64,000 nucleotides of DNA from Vitis vinifera (lineage: Eukaryota > Streptophyta > Magnoliopsida > Vitales > Vitaceae): contig NC_081823.1 in the NCBI RefSeq assembly GCF_030704535.1, forward strand, positions 1,644,501 through 1,708,500, given 5' to 3'. Both the position numbers and the translations under genes were made by a program. The notes beneath the pieces were generated by a model, which ran no database searches, was not told the origin of the DNA, and was given only the letters and a program-made list of their open reading frames with translations. Below, one piece after another: positions 11,631-24,120 of the stretch (positions are counted from its first letter, which is position 1; each line of letters starts with the position of its first letter).

Positions 11631-12533
11631 AAACATAATGCCTCATTTTTTAACATTAAAAAATCATCCAAAATCATGCAAAGCAGCAAAAGTCATCAAG
11701 AATAATCCTTTCTTTTTTTTCTTTCTTAACTTCTTATCATAGCATTGTCAAAACTATATATAGAAATAAAAAAATATAACTTAAAAAAATATTTATATAT
11801 TCTTTTAAAAATAGTAGAGATAAAATGTATGACAATTACTTGAATGGTGTGAATACGAGAAGAAAAATATGACATAAATGATATAATTGTTCCTAGTCGT
11901 ATGTAATAAAAGCTTATTGTCCCATATGTATAAATCATATGATTATAAATATTATGACTTTTTCCAATTTCAAAGTAAATTTATGGACCGACATTAGATT
12001 GTACCATTGATCTATGTTTATAATATTTCCGATCTTCAATTATTTCATCATCTTTGATTATCTTTTTATAACTTTATTATATTTATATTTTATACACGTT
12101 CAAGGAAGATTAAACAAAGGATTACTTGGACAAAAAGATTTACCCTAAATCTAACCTATGCTTTAAAGTTGATAATATATTTTATTATTTGACTTTTATA
12201 AGCTACTTTTAAGGGTATTCCTTGAGTATGAACGAACTCTTCTTGTTCAAGCACATGGAGGACTTAAGTCATGTGAGAGTTCACATGCAAGCCATATAAA
12301 TAAATTTAATTTCTAAATATAATTTATTTAAAAATTTTGATTTTTGAGTAAAGAATCAGATTTTTGTACTTAAGTGAATTAATACTTTGCTTTAAATAAT
12401 TTTTTGTTATCCAATTTTAGGTATAAATGTTGAATATTTTCTAAGTTTAGTATTATGAAAGGTTTATCAAATACAAAATTGTTGTTTAGACTATAGTTCA
12501 AATAAAATTTAATGTATATTATTAATCCATTAT

Positions 12534-13035
12534 AGGGATGACAATGGGACGAGTTTTTTCAAATACTTATTTCACCCAACTCTTAATGGGACGAGTTTGA
12601 CATTTGAATAAATAAGTTTATGGTGGATTTGTGATTTTTTTATATATTTTAATTTGGGGCAAGTTCGGGTATTGTATTGTCTTGTCTGGCCAATCTAGAT
12701 TATATATAAAATTAAATTTAAAAAATAATTTAATTTGATTTTTTTTCTATTTTAATATATAATAATAATAAAATAAGTTATAAAAATTATAATATTTTAT
12801 TTATTTATAAAATATATTTATTTTGATGTAATTAATTTTTGTTTTAAATATTTTTTAAAATTAAAAATTTCAAAATAGAGTTAACCTGACAAGGCGAGTA
12901 TGGAAAAATCATACTTGCCCTACTTTGCTTAAATTTTTAAAATTTTTTAATAGAATAGAAATGAAAATTATTTGCAATAAATGGGGCAAGGTTGGGATGG
13001 GGTAACATGTCCCAAACCCATTTTCTATTTAAACC
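12534..13035. repeat. Dispersed AT-rich non-coding repeat, copy 2
   Basis: This is a diverged copy of the family at 662-1080. It opens with GGGATGACAATGGGACGAG, has the same AT-rich core, and closes with GGCGAGTATGGAAAAATC and a GGGATGGGG block. The GACGAGTTT motif occurs twice near its start. Confidence 0.5.
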
Positions 13036-13375
13036 TTTATGTTACGTTTGGTTGGTGAGATATGATATATATCTTATTAGATAAGATATGATTTTCAGAT
13101 ATCCTTGAATATACATATCCTATGGTAGAATATCAAATGAGATATGTTATATATTATATTATATTCATATTTAATTTATGACATGAATATAAATTATATA
13201 TATTATATTATTTTATAAATATTTTTTTTCAGTTTTTTAATTATAAATTAAATTTATAATAAAAAATATTTTGTAAAATGAGTATATTTAAAAATAAAAA
13301 ATTGATAAAAAATAAATTTTTGATACATCGATATGTATATTATCCTATATCTTACCATGGGATTAAACAATCCCT
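13036..13375. mobile_element. Possible small inverted-repeat element (MITE-like)
   Basis: The left side reads GTTTGGTTGGTGAGATATGA, and the right side in reverse complement reads GTTTAATCCCATGGTAAGATATAGG. These could be imperfect inverted ends of a ~340-bp AT-rich element. No target duplication could be settled, so this is tentative. Confidence 0.3.
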
Positions 13376-15060
13376 CAAGTGATACCCTACACTTGAGCAT
13401 CCCTAAGTGATATCTCACATTTAGATTTTTCCTCTCAAAGGTTTACAAAAGATAATAAATAATCTTACAAAATCCTAATACAAAACTTTAAACTCAAATG
13501 TACAAGAAAAACTAGGATTGAAAAGTGTACTAATGATATGCAAAATTTAAAATAATGATGCACTAAAAAACATTTTTTCAAGGCTCAAATATATTCAAGA
13601 AAGGTTTAGGAAGTTTAAACTCTTAAAACAATGAAAATTGTAACCTTTTTATAGAGGAAAATGATCAAACTAGCTGTTGGGGGTTTGACCGGTTGATTAA
13701 TCGTTTGCATTTAATACTTGACAGATGATCGTTGGACCTCAACCAAACCTCGATCTCCCATTGATCGGACCTCGATCGCCTCTTGACTGGACCTCGACCG
13801 GTTGAACAAGCATTTTGAAAGAGAGAGAAGATTTTTACACTATTTGATTGATTGAGTTGAATAGGTTAACTAGTTCATCATCCGGTTTAATTAGTTGAGC
13901 CGTTTTTTACTCAACAACCATATTTTTTAACTTAAAACCTTTTAAACAAGTTTGAAAAACATTTGACACAAAGTTTTACTTGAAAATATGAAATCATCAA
14001 ATTTTAAAGGATTTAAAACAAAATTACTTTTGGATGGTTTTTATGTATAAATTAATAATGTAGTACATGAAAGATTTAGTGCACTAACAACCTTACAAAT
14101 ATATCATATAAAACTTAAGTTTTGAAAAACACTTATTTTTTATATTTTTTTATTGTTATTGATTTATCTTTGACTTGATTTTATCTTTGTGATTGCCACT
14201 TTGAGAATTTTTCTGTCTAATCATATTTGAAATATAATAATTAGTTTCAAATTTTATTTTGTTATCATTAAAACCGAGATTAACCAAACTTTGGTTTCAC
14301 ATAACCATGTTCAACCAACTTCCAAAACAAACGGTCTTTTATTTAAAAAATATATTTAATAATTATATATATATAGCTATTTGGTAAAGAAAAGTGGAAT
14401 AGTTTTCAGTTTAAAAAGGAAAAAAAATGTTTGACAACTAAAAATGATTTTTTTTTCCAAAAAATAGGACATTTTAGAAAATATCTTTTAGTTATTTTAT
14501 TTTATTTTTACTTGATTTTTTTAGGGTTGTTTTAAAAAATAATTATATAAACATGTAAAATGATTAAAAATAAAACATTAGATATAAATTTATTTTTAAA
14601 TCATATTTAAAAGTAGATTGAAAACATTTTACATTTATGAACAATATGTTATTTTATAAAATATCATAAAATAAATTTCAAAAAATATTATCAAAAACTG
14701 TTTTGGAAAACCATTATCAAACATTTCCTAATGTTTTTTAGAATTTATTTTGAAAAATGAATTATTTTTTTAAAATACATTTGAGTCATTTTTAGCTATT
14801 TTTTTATAAATTATTTTGAAGAATAATTTTAAAAAATAAAATATACCTTAAAAACTTTTACATAAGCGTGCCACATTTTCATAAAGAATAATTCAAAAAA
14901 TTAATTTTTATATTTAAGGATTAAATTAGTTTTTATAAATTAAAAAAGATATATTATTTTTCAAAAGAATTTATTGGCAGATAAATGAGCCGGCAGGGGA
15001 GAATGAGCAAATGATGTTGACTTTCTCAGACATTACTGTCTTTCCTCGTCCCTGCGGACG
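13376..15060. other. Gene-free DNA with a CGATC/ACCTCGA-rich patch
   Basis: No gene is seen. At 13680-13810 a local cluster of GGACCTCGA, TGATCGGACC and ACCGGTTGA motifs stands out from AT-rich surroundings and looks like part of an LTR or other repeat. The remainder (13.9-15.0 kb) is AT-rich with fragments resembling degraded inverted-repeat elements. Confidence 0.4.
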
Positions 15061-15069
15061 TTGGACAAC

Positions 15070-16592
15070 ATTTCAAAGCTGAATCAATTCTTAGTCATCT
15101 CTACTTCTCTCGATTTTTTCTGCTGTTTTAGAGAATCCCAGGTGAGCTATGCATCTACTTGTTTGGTTTCCGAGAAAAAGAAGGAAAAGTGAAGAAAACA
15201 AGATCGTTGGTCTTTGTTTCTGGTGCTCCTCTCTCCAAAAGAAATGATTTTTTTTTTTTAAAGAAAAATCCCAACTCAACTGGGTCAATTTTGCGTGCTA
15301 GACCCAGTTGGGTCTGGGTTTTTAGCTTTACCTGGTTGTATATAAAGAAAATTTTCGGTTTCAGAGTTTGATTTTCTTTTCCTCCGATCTTCATTCATTT
15401 TTTCACCTTTTGTTTGAATGTTTTATGGTAATTGTGGCTTTTTTGGGATTTAAAGTGGTGCTCTTATTTTGATTGACCAATTCAATGCAGATTGATATGG
15501 AAAAGTTAGAGTTTTAGCTCAATCTTGTGTATTTTTCCTTGTCTTTAACTTTCTTTATATATTTTATGGGGAAAAAGTAATGAGGATTTTGATTTAGTCA
15601 AAAATCATTATTGGAATTTGATAATAATTCATGTTATAATTTGTGTGTTCCTATGTTTCTCTTTCCATTAGAACTTCTTTTCTCTTAATTAAGGAGAATC
15701 AGGTTTTTCATGAATTTGAGTTGGATGTAGTATACTTTTAGGTTCTGTTTGGTTTCTGGGAAAGTGGGGGAAAAAGGAAAAGAAAAAGAAAAAGAAAGTA
15801 ACCCATTTGGTAGTGAAAATAATAAAGGCGACAGGTTTGGAAGAGCACCTGGAAATGGTCAGTTTTCATGAAACGTTGAACTGTCTTTTTGTCACTTCAT
15901 TTTCAGATATGGGAATGGTTCTCTAGAATATCATTTTCATTTCGGCCCGAGGGGCCCCCAATCAAAACCTAAGCTTATATTTTTGTAAGGGGTGATCTAT
16001 AGAAGAAATATTGTGGGATTACACCATTTTCTTTAGTTATTTTGCGAGAAAATCCGATATCAGAGGCTAACAAAGGTCCCTTAGCTTTTCATTTAAATTT
16101 CACAAAAGTTTAGGTATTGCATAAGTATCTTCCTTCTGGTTCATTTGTGAATAAATTTAAGGTTAGGATTTCAGATGGCATTTCATGAAGAACTTATATG
16201 TGGACAAAATTTTAAAAAAAACTTAATATCGGAACTCATATCACTAATGTTGCAAAATAGCATCTTTGTGTTTAATTGTTATTTATTGGAGGGGCAGTTT
16301 TTGTCTTGGCTGTTATTGAAGTCGATTACGAATCTATGATCGGTATTTACCTTTGTTATTGTTATTATTATGATGCATTGAGGGAAATAAATTTAATTCC
16401 CTTTTTTTTCTTTCAAGAAGTTTTTGATTGGAGGTATAGGTCTTGTGATAAGGTAAAATTGATTTTATTTCAGAGAGGTTAGGTACTAACTCTGATTTTG
16501 GTGAATTTCCATAATAACTTGTTTGTCTTAAATGGTTCATTTGACAGGGCAGTAGTTTGGTTTAGCTATTGATTGGCATAAACAAGCTGGTG
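15070..16592 (+). promoter_or_regulatory. 5' leader of the CRPK1-like kinase gene with a UTR intron
   Basis: A CT-rich untranslated exon ends at ...GAGAATCCCAG|GTGAGC near 15140. An intron then seems to run to just before the first coding exon. The exact transcription start and the acceptor of this leader intron cannot be fixed from sequence alone. Confidence 0.45.
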
Positions 16593-19500
16593 ATGACTTG
16601 TTTCTCTTTCTGTTTTAGAAAGAAGGTAGCTTCTTCAATTACACGAACAGCAGAAGTTGATGACGGTACATAACCAAACAGTTTTATTCTTTACTCTTTT
16701 TCCTAATCATCGTGAGTATTATTTTGGTGTTTCCATCATAGAACTGAAATTCATTAGCTAAGGTCGGTATAGGCATGGTAAATTACTATTCAGACATGTT
16801 ATACCAACTATTATGGCTGATTTAGAATATTGACAGTAGGTTAACTCCCCTATGTGTTTCTAAACTGGAATGTAAGTAGTTTGTACAGAAGTGGAATTTA
16901 CAAATTCCAAGGAGGATTTGTGGTCTGGAAGAGGCTAATAATATCTTATGAACCTTTTGTTTCAAATCTGCGATATGAAGCCATAAGATGCTTGAAGCTC
17001 TACTAAGTGGTCTGCAGGTTAGAAACTCCACTTGTTGCTATATTGTCATAGATGGACAATCAAACCTGCCATTAGGCTTCTTTGGTTAACTTGACAGTTA
17101 AGGAACACTCTGAAAATGTTGTGTTTCCGTTAGAAGTTTAGTTCCATATGGAATTTGTGGGAAATTATTTGATGCAGGACTTCCATAATCTTGCACTTCC
17201 TTAGCAAAGTTGTGCCTCTTGTGCCACTTGTAATGTAGGGAAATTGTCACATTACAGGAAAGTTGCTATTTCACTTTCCAGCATTATCATCTAACTAAAC
17301 ATAGGGTCACAGACTTTGCATCTTGGGTGATTCTTGCTTCTGCTTGGTTTTATTTGAGACAACATCTCTGTCAGCATCTGATACACCGGTTTTGTTGTCT
17401 CCTTTAATTGCTTCAAAGTTCTGACAGGTTAAATGGATCATATATACAAATGTATAAGCTTCTGACCGAGTTCAAATTGGTGCAGTGGTTTCAGGAATCC
17501 AGAATGTCAATAGGTACAGTTACAGAGAATTGCGAATTGCCACACAGGATTTTAGTCTGGCTAATAAAATTGGGGAGGGAGGTTTTGGTTCCGTCTACAA
17601 GGTAATTGAACATTGTCTGATCTTGTCTATGTATTTTTAAGGAATGAGAGATATCTGTGATCGTTCGTGCTCGCACAGTGAGTGGACCATTTGTCTTTTC
17701 CAATAACATTCTTTCTTTTGAAATTACTTTTGGATGGACAGGGAACACTCAGAGATGGCACCGTTGTGGCCATAAAGGTGCTTTCAGCTCAGTCACGGCA
17801 AGGATTACGAGAATTTTTGACAGAGTTAAGTGTGATCTCAGTAATTGAGCATGAAAACCTTGTAGAGTTGTATGGTTGTTGTGTTGACGAGGATCAAAGA
17901 ATCTTGGTCTATGGCTATCTTGAGAATAATAGCCTTGCACAAACTCTTTTGGGTAAGCCCACAGAACCTTCCTGATATTAAACCCTATTACATTAATAAT
18001 CTAGACATGATTATAATTTAGATCCTCTTTTCTTATAGATGGAGGACACAGTGGCATCCAATTTAGTTGGAAAACCCGAACAAAAATTTGCATTGGTGTT
18101 GCAAGGGGGCTTGCATTTCTTCATGAGGAGGTCCATCCGCATATTGTTCATAGAGATATCAAAGCAAGCAATATCCTCCTTGACAAAGACCTGACTCCCA
18201 AAATCTCTGATTTTGGTCTAGCAAAGCTCATTCCAGAAGACCAGACTCATGTTAGTACACGTGTTGCTGGAACAACGTAAGTTCAGAGATTCATTTTATC
18301 TTATTCAATAATATTCATCATTATCAATAAATTTAATCATGGTGACTTTCAATAGTCTGCTATTTAAGGGATTGTAAAAATGGAATGTAAAATACATGTT
18401 CTTGATAATACTCCAACAATTTGCATGTGTTGTACAATTGAGAGGAAGGTTGGGTTAGCCATTTAATAGTCCTGCTTCAGAGGTCTACTCCACTAAAATA
18501 GTCCTGATGGTACCTGATTGTACCATCTTAACCATCTTACTTTTTTTTTTTCTTTTTTTTTCTTTCCAGAATTAGATGCTTACTTTTAAGAGAAAAGTGG
18601 GTTTTGACTCACTAATTTGAAAAAATATAGAAAAAGAAACCCTAACTTTTATAAATCAATTTTATCTTCATTGATTTAAAAATATTTTAAAATACATGTA
18701 GTTTTTCATATAAGTCAAATAATTATTTATTGAAATACCCTTTTACTTGATAATATTAAATAAAATTATCAAAAAATTAATTTATCATTTTAATTTGATA
18801 AAAGTATCTTTCAAATAAATATATTTTAATTTTTTTATTATATAATATGAAATACAAATCATTTTGGAAAAATTGTCGAGGATCTTCAATTGATAAATAA
18901 TTTTTTTTAATTCCCTAATTAATAATAATTTTATATCCTATATTATATAAATCCACTCATCTTTTCATCTTTTTTGAATGAAATTGAATAAAAATTATGT
19001 TAGCTGACATCAACAATAAAATAAGAAATTTTAAAAATTAAAAATACAATTAAAACTAAAATACTTAAAAATTAAATACAATTAAAACAAAAAATATTAA
19101 AAATTAAAAAATAAAATAAAATATTAACTCAAATTGTATTTTTAGTTTTTTCTTGATATCCATATTTTGATTTAGCGAAATGAAAGTTAATATTATATAT
19201 TTATATTTTTAGCTTTAATTTTTTTAAAAATTTTAATTGTATTTTTAATTTTTTAAATTTCTTATTTTAATTAGTTCTCATGGTAAAACAAAATTGCCAA
19301 TTGGTATTATTGACTTGACAAGTAAAAGGTTATTTCAGGAAATAATTATCTCAATTGTGAAAAAGTGCATGTATTTTAAAATATTTTTAAATAGATGAAG
19401 ATAAAATTGATTTATAAAAGTTGGTGTTACTTTTTCTATATTTTTTCAAATTAGTGAGTCAAAACCCACTTTTCCCTACTTTTAATCCAAACGCTTGCTA

Positions 19501-21409
19501 GGACTCGTTGATAAAGATTAGGCAGGTGCTGCCCCTATGAGTGAGCAGTGCCCTGGGATCTATCTTTTTCATTTAATTTTCTTTCCATCATGTTTATATT
19601 TATGGGAATCCAATTTTGGTGTTTGTAGAGGTTATTTGGCCCCTGAGTATGCAATAAGAGGTCAGCTGACGAGGAAAGCAGATATTTACAGTTTTGGTGT
19701 TCTCCTCTTGGAAATTGTTTGTGGGAGAAGCAACAAGAATACACGGTTAGCTTATGGGGAACATTTTCTTCTTGAAATGGTATGGATTTCTTGAACGCTC
19801 ATAGTTTTTATCTGTTTTAAATCCTGAAATGTTGTTTGTCTAGGTTGTCCAGGATAACATTTTAGTATGGAAGTTGTTCCTCCAGAAAACTAAAAACTAT
19901 ATGTTCCAAATTAGCAACGTTGAAACAAAAACTGTGTTGGTTTAAGATAACGGGAATATTTTAGGTTCAGACAGGTTAATATTGAAACTATTCTTTATTT
20001 AAGGCATCTTTGGACGCCCAATGTGAATTGAATGGTCTTGTGTTTGTTGAAGCTTTTGAACGTATAGATCAAGCAGGGTGAACATAACCTATATTCCGTG
20101 AAATCCTAATATTGGTCCAGTACCATCGGTCATGGAAATGATTCCCATTTGATTAATGGTCACTCGGGGTGAGGGCTTTACACATTAAAAGGCTACTTGT
20201 ATACTCAATGGAATCATGGAAATGATCGGCAATGCTTTTATTGCGGTGGAATCATTTAATATTTGATACTTGTGCATGTTATAACTAGTGTACATGATGA
20301 TTAATATGGTCCACTCATTTGATTCTCAATATGTGAGATCTGATTTCCCATCTCAGAAGAAGCTCAATAATATTTCTATTACCCTTATGTGTGGTGTTAA
20401 ACTCCATTTCATGCGGGTTTGGTTTCTTGGGGAAATTCTGATGGCAGGGGGGGTTTGAGCCCTGTGGTTTGGTTTTCTCACATTAGGCTGTCATGTAATC
20501 ATCATCTAAATCAGTTGTTGTTATGTTTAGCATGTCTAACACACCTTAACCTGTGCTTGATGAAATGGGGTGGCCTGGAAACAAGAAGTTAGTGCCAAGA
20601 TTGTCAGCTGAGATGTTAAGAACTGTAAATAAGTGCCTACTTTCAAAGATTTTAACAGGCACAGAGGCATTGAATTTCCTGCTGTAGGAGCTTGTTTTCC
20701 CTTGCGTTCTACATGGAGCATATAGTGCCTGGGAATGGAAATGTAGGCTTGATGAGCAATTTTGATTTGTTGGATCTCATCTCAAGATGCATATGTCCAT
20801 TCTTGCCCACATGAGGCTTGAACTCCCAACGTCTTGCACCTTTTTTTATGGATTCTTTTTAAGAGAACAAGGCAAAAATATTGTGCTTATGATGTAAATT
20901 CTTCAAAATGCTTAAATGTTTGAGCAGTTTTGCTCAATCAATCACCTAATTATTGTACAGATTTTCTGTGAGGAGACTGCATAATGGACTCTTGTGGTCA
21001 TTCAAAATAATCATATCTGCGAATTGGTTCTCTGGTGCAGGTATGGGAGCTTCATGAGAGAAGGGAGCTAGCAGATGCAGTGGACACATCATTGAATGGG
21101 GATTTCGACATTGAGGAGGTTTGCAGATTCCTCAAGATTGGTCTGCTCTGCACCCAAGACATGCCAAAATCCCGGCCAACCATGTCTACTGTGGTCAGCA
21201 TGCTAACAGGAGAGGCAGATGTGGATGACAATATATCCAGACCTGGCCTCATTTCTGAGCTCATGGGCATTAAAGTTGGAGGTGCCCAGAGATACAAGTC
21301 TGATACAGCATCTGGCTCAGGCAAGCTGGACAATTCATCATTGTCATCAGGAATGCCCACTTCAATTGCCACAATGACCTTCAATTCAATATATGATCGA
21401 AGCGGGTAA
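16593..21409 (+). CDS. CRPK1: Receptor-like cytoplasmic Ser/Thr kinase, CRPK1 (At1g16670) type
   Basis: Coding exons: 16593-16665, 17486-17601, 17742-17952, 18039-18276, 19629-19779, 21041-21409. They give 385 residues. The kinase motifs are complete: glycine loop [11 protein letters not shown] (54-64), catalytic Lys75 in VAIKVL, helix-C Glu91, HRDIKASN with Asp173, DFGLAK at 191, and [20 protein letters not shown]. There is no signal peptide, membrane segment or extracellular domain. The N-terminus [11 protein letters not shown] has cysteines beside basic residues, which suggests S-acylated membrane anchoring. Arabidopsis CRPK1 is a plasma-membrane kinase in cold signalling that phosphorylates 14-3-3 proteins; the symbol is assigned by likeness. 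The acceptor of exon 2 could instead be nine bases further in (before GAATCC), removing three residues. The intron before exon 5 holds an 887-bp Mutator-like insertion. Confidence 0.92.
18590..19476. mobile_element. Mutator-like non-autonomous element (MITE) in a kinase intron
   Basis: The 887-bp element is bounded by 9-bp direct repeats TACTTTTAA (18581-18589 and 19477-19485). Its ends are long inverted repeats. The left begins GAGAAAAGTGGGTTTTGACT and the right, in reverse complement, GGGAAAAGTGGGTTTTGACT. Similarity continues inward for roughly 190 bases through landmarks such as CACTAATTTGAAAAAATATA, TTTATAAATCAATTTTATCT and CCTTTTACTTG. Long inverted repeats with a 9-bp target duplication are the hallmark of the Mutator superfamily. 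No transposase is encoded; the interior is AT-rich. It sits wholly within the intron 18277-19628, so splicing need not be disturbed. Confidence 0.85.
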
Positions 21410-21943
21410 AATCTTAGGCATTCTTTTTAGCGTTTTGGAGGTACTCAATTCCTTTTCAGAGAGAATTCCCAGTTTTGCCCTGGGAAAGAATCAACCTTGT
21501 TTACCTTCTGTTCCCCTTGTTGTGAGACTCCTGATCTTGTATATTTTGTATAACCCATCATATTTTTTTTTCTTTCATTTTCCAATTCATGTTAACTCTA
21601 TTGGAGTGTATTCTTTTAGACAAACTAGTCTTCCAAAGCTCAGAAATGCTTTCTCTCTACAACTTCCCAATTAGATATTGTATTTGATCTTGTCAAATGA
21701 ATGGAAAAAAGGCGATGAACTGTTGAGTGTTTGATGCACTTTCTTGCGGCTTCCTTCTGTTTTCCGATTTTAAGTATGTGAAGATTCAATGCAGATTTTA
21801 TAGCAGGTACAAATGCAGACAGAAAGCTTTAATCAATGATTGTAAACATTATAAAGATGATAAAAAAACAATTGAATAGAAAGAAGAAAAGAACAGAAAC
21901 AAGTATATATTTTCTTCCTCTGTTGTAACTGTAAGGATTGTAT
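21410..21943. other. Converging 3' ends of the kinase and ABC transporter genes
   Basis: The kinase (+) and ABCG gene (-) converge here, leaving 534 bases for both 3' UTRs. The stretch is T-rich. I see no other feature. Confidence 0.6.
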
Positions 21944-23785
21944 CTAGTTTCTAGTACTTCTGCAGCATCTACACAACAGAATAAAAAAACAGAGCAGCCT
22001 GTATCCCAAGATGAACCCTAGCATCACAGCCAAATTGCTCCATTTCTGTGGCTCTTCGAGGCCTTGCTGTCTTAGGAAACCATCCCCAAACAAACCACAT
22101 TGGTCTCCCTCTTTTTCCACACATCTCTTCTTCCCTTCCTCTCCTCCGTACTCGTTTATCATGAAGCACTCAAATGGGTACTTGAACAAGCTCAAGTAGT
22201 GCATGAAAATCCAGTAACTGGGTATGTTTTTCTCGGCTATGAAGTACCCAGAAAAGAGGAAGAAAGACCCCATGAGCCCTGAAATCACAGAGGTCCCCAT
22301 GATGAAGTTTGGGACAAGAGCACTGAAACACGCGACGAATGAATTCGACATTAAGACAACAAGCCAAACCACAAGGGAGAAGTAGAGGAATCCATCCATA
22401 TCCCTCCTCAAACCTACAAGCCAGTAGACAGGAGTGGCGTATAGAAGGGAAACCATCAAAAGGAAAGGAAGAAAGATGAGGGTGTTTGATAGAACATAAG
22501 AGGATACTCTATAAGCTCCTCTTGAGGTCTCCCTCATCAAAATTCTTCTCTCTTGCAGGAAAATCGGGAGGCCTTCTGTTGTGGAAGATAGCAAGAAAGT
22601 GAGAGTGAAGGCGAAGAAACCAATTCGCGCTTGTAAGGCCATTTTCCCTTGATCATTGTTGGTGTTAATGAACACAGTCCCAAGTACCAGTCCAGCTACT
22701 AAGGCTTGTATGATTCTAGCAGCAAAGAGCTGCTTGGTTCTAAATATGATGCTGCAAAATCTTTGTCCTAGGATCAAAACCTCCTCAAACCGAGAATTCG
22801 AGTAGAAGGGAGGCTTTTCTTCTCTGTATAAGCTGGCGCATGCATCTTTTTTTTCTTTAGAACCCTTTTCATCTAGAGCCAAGTGGTTGTTGGGAGCTTC
22901 TGAAGGTTGTACAGCCAAGTTTTCTGCAATATCAATGGCGAATTCAAGCACATTGACATGCCTAGGAATGCAATGACCAGCAAACTTTAGCCTCTCTTCA
23001 AGAAGATTCAATGATCCATTGTGAAGAACCAGTCCATTTGAGAGCAAAACGAGACGGTCAACGAGCTCGAGGATTCGGAAACCAGGCTGATGAATGGTTA
23101 AAACAACAGTCTTTCCTTGACCAACCATCGTAGCTTTCAGCAGCAAGATCAGATGCAGAGCTGATGCTGAATCCAACCCTGAAGTCGGTTCGTCGATGAA
23201 AATAACAGCAGGATCATGGACTAATTCGGCTCCAATGGAAACTCTTCTTCTCTCCCCACCTGAAATGCCTCCATTTGATCCTCCCCCACCAATCCTGGAA
23301 CCTGCAACATGTTCCAATCCAAGCTCCCTCATCAGCTCCTTCACCCTACTGCCAGCCTCTCTTCTCCCACCCTGAAGCCTCAAAAGAGCACTATACATGA
23401 GAGTTTCTTCAACAGTCAGCAATGGAAACAATGCATCATCTTGAGTCACATACCCCGATTTTCGACGAAAAAGTCCAGCATCCATGGCCTGATCATTCAC
23501 AAGCACCTGTCCACAGACTCTACCACATGTCCTCCCAGCAAGAACTTCAAGCAATGTGGTCTTCCCAGCCCCACTAGGACCAGCAATGGCAGTGATCTCA
23601 CCAGGCCTAGCTTCACAACTCACACCCTTCAGTATCAACTCAGGAACCTCCTCAGAACCCCAACCACAACAGACCCTTTTCACCTCATCATACCTACTGC
23701 CCAGCTTGTAGGACAAACTCCTGGTTTCTATCCTGTAAGACCCTTTCCGGGCACGCGAAGCTGGTGACTTCACTGGCAGTTCCAT
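21944..23785 (-). CDS. ABCG10: Half-size ABC transporter, ABCG10-type (WBC subfamily)
   Basis: A single-exon gene of 613 residues from [11 protein letters not shown] at 23785. The frame stays open to an earlier Met at 23941 (665 codons), but the MELPVK start matches the known family start and is preferred. Order is nucleotide-binding domain then membrane domain, the ABCG layout: Walker [11 protein letters not shown]-loop region [11 protein letters not shown], signature ISGGERRR, Walker [15 protein letters not shown]-loop TIHQPG. The C-terminal half has about six hydrophobic spans, including [20 protein letters not shown] and [12 protein letters not shown]. Half-size ABCGs work as dimers, usually at the plasma membrane. 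ABCG10 members are reported to move phenolic precursors in legumes, so the substrate here is unknown. The lack of introns fits this clade. Its likeness to Arabidopsis At1g53270 is strong throughout. Confidence 0.95.
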   Translation of the reverse strand: MELPVKSPASRARKGSYRIETRSLSYKLGSRYDEVKRVCCGWGSEEVPELILKGVSCEARPGEITAIAGPSGAGKTTLLEVLAGRTCGRVCGQVLVNDQAMDAGLFRRKSGYVTQDDALFPLLTVEETLMYSALLRLQGGRREAGSRVKELMRELGLEHVAGSRIGGGGSNGGISGGERRRVSIGAELVHDPAVIFIDEPTSGLDSASALHLILLLKATMVGQGKTVVLTIHQPGFRILELVDRLVLLSNGLVLHNGSLNLLEERLKFAGHCIPRHVNVLEFAIDIAENLAVQPSEAPNNHLALDEKGSKEKKDACASLYREEKPPFYSNSRFEEVLILGQRFCSIIFRTKQLFAARIIQALVAGLVLGTVFINTNNDQGKMALQARIGFFAFTLTFLLSSTTEGLPIFLQERRILMRETSRGAYRVSSYVLSNTLIFLPFLLMVSLLYATPVYWLVGLRRDMDGFLYFSLVVWLVVLMSNSFVACFSALVPNFIMGTSVISGLMGSFFLFSGYFIAEKNIPSYWIFMHYLSLFKYPFECFMINEYGGEEGKKRCVEKEGDQCGLFGDGFLRQQGLEEPQKWSNLAVMLGFILGYRLLCFFILLCRCCRSTRN

Positions 23786-24120
23786 GGAGATAGAGGTGGA
23801 AATGGAGGAGAAGAAGAACAATGGGAGAGATGAGAAGGAGAGGGAGAGGTTTGGGGTGAGATGTGAAGAAGGCTGCGAGGGAGAAGATGAGCTACCACAC
23901 CAAACTTGCGTGGTTTTTGCATACAAGTTATTCCCATACAAAGTGGGCTACAGGCACATGCATGTTGAGAATGGGCTTTGGGCTTTGACTTGGTGAGTTT
24001 TTTTGGTGTTTGGGGAAATGGGGTGGTTTGTGAGAAGTAGCAAGAAAGCAAAAGGGTTTGTGGGTGAACAGACTGTTGACTGTAAAGGGTTGGTGTTGGT
24101 TGCCTCACCATCTTCCCCAA

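Noticed and set aside
20785-20850. Possible third SINE (minus strand GGGAGTTCAAGCCTC resembles a B box)
   Set aside because: No A box at the right distance and no target duplication.
23309-23767. A 152-codon plus-strand frame opposite ABCG10
   Set aside because: It is a shadow of the nucleotide-binding domain on the other strand.
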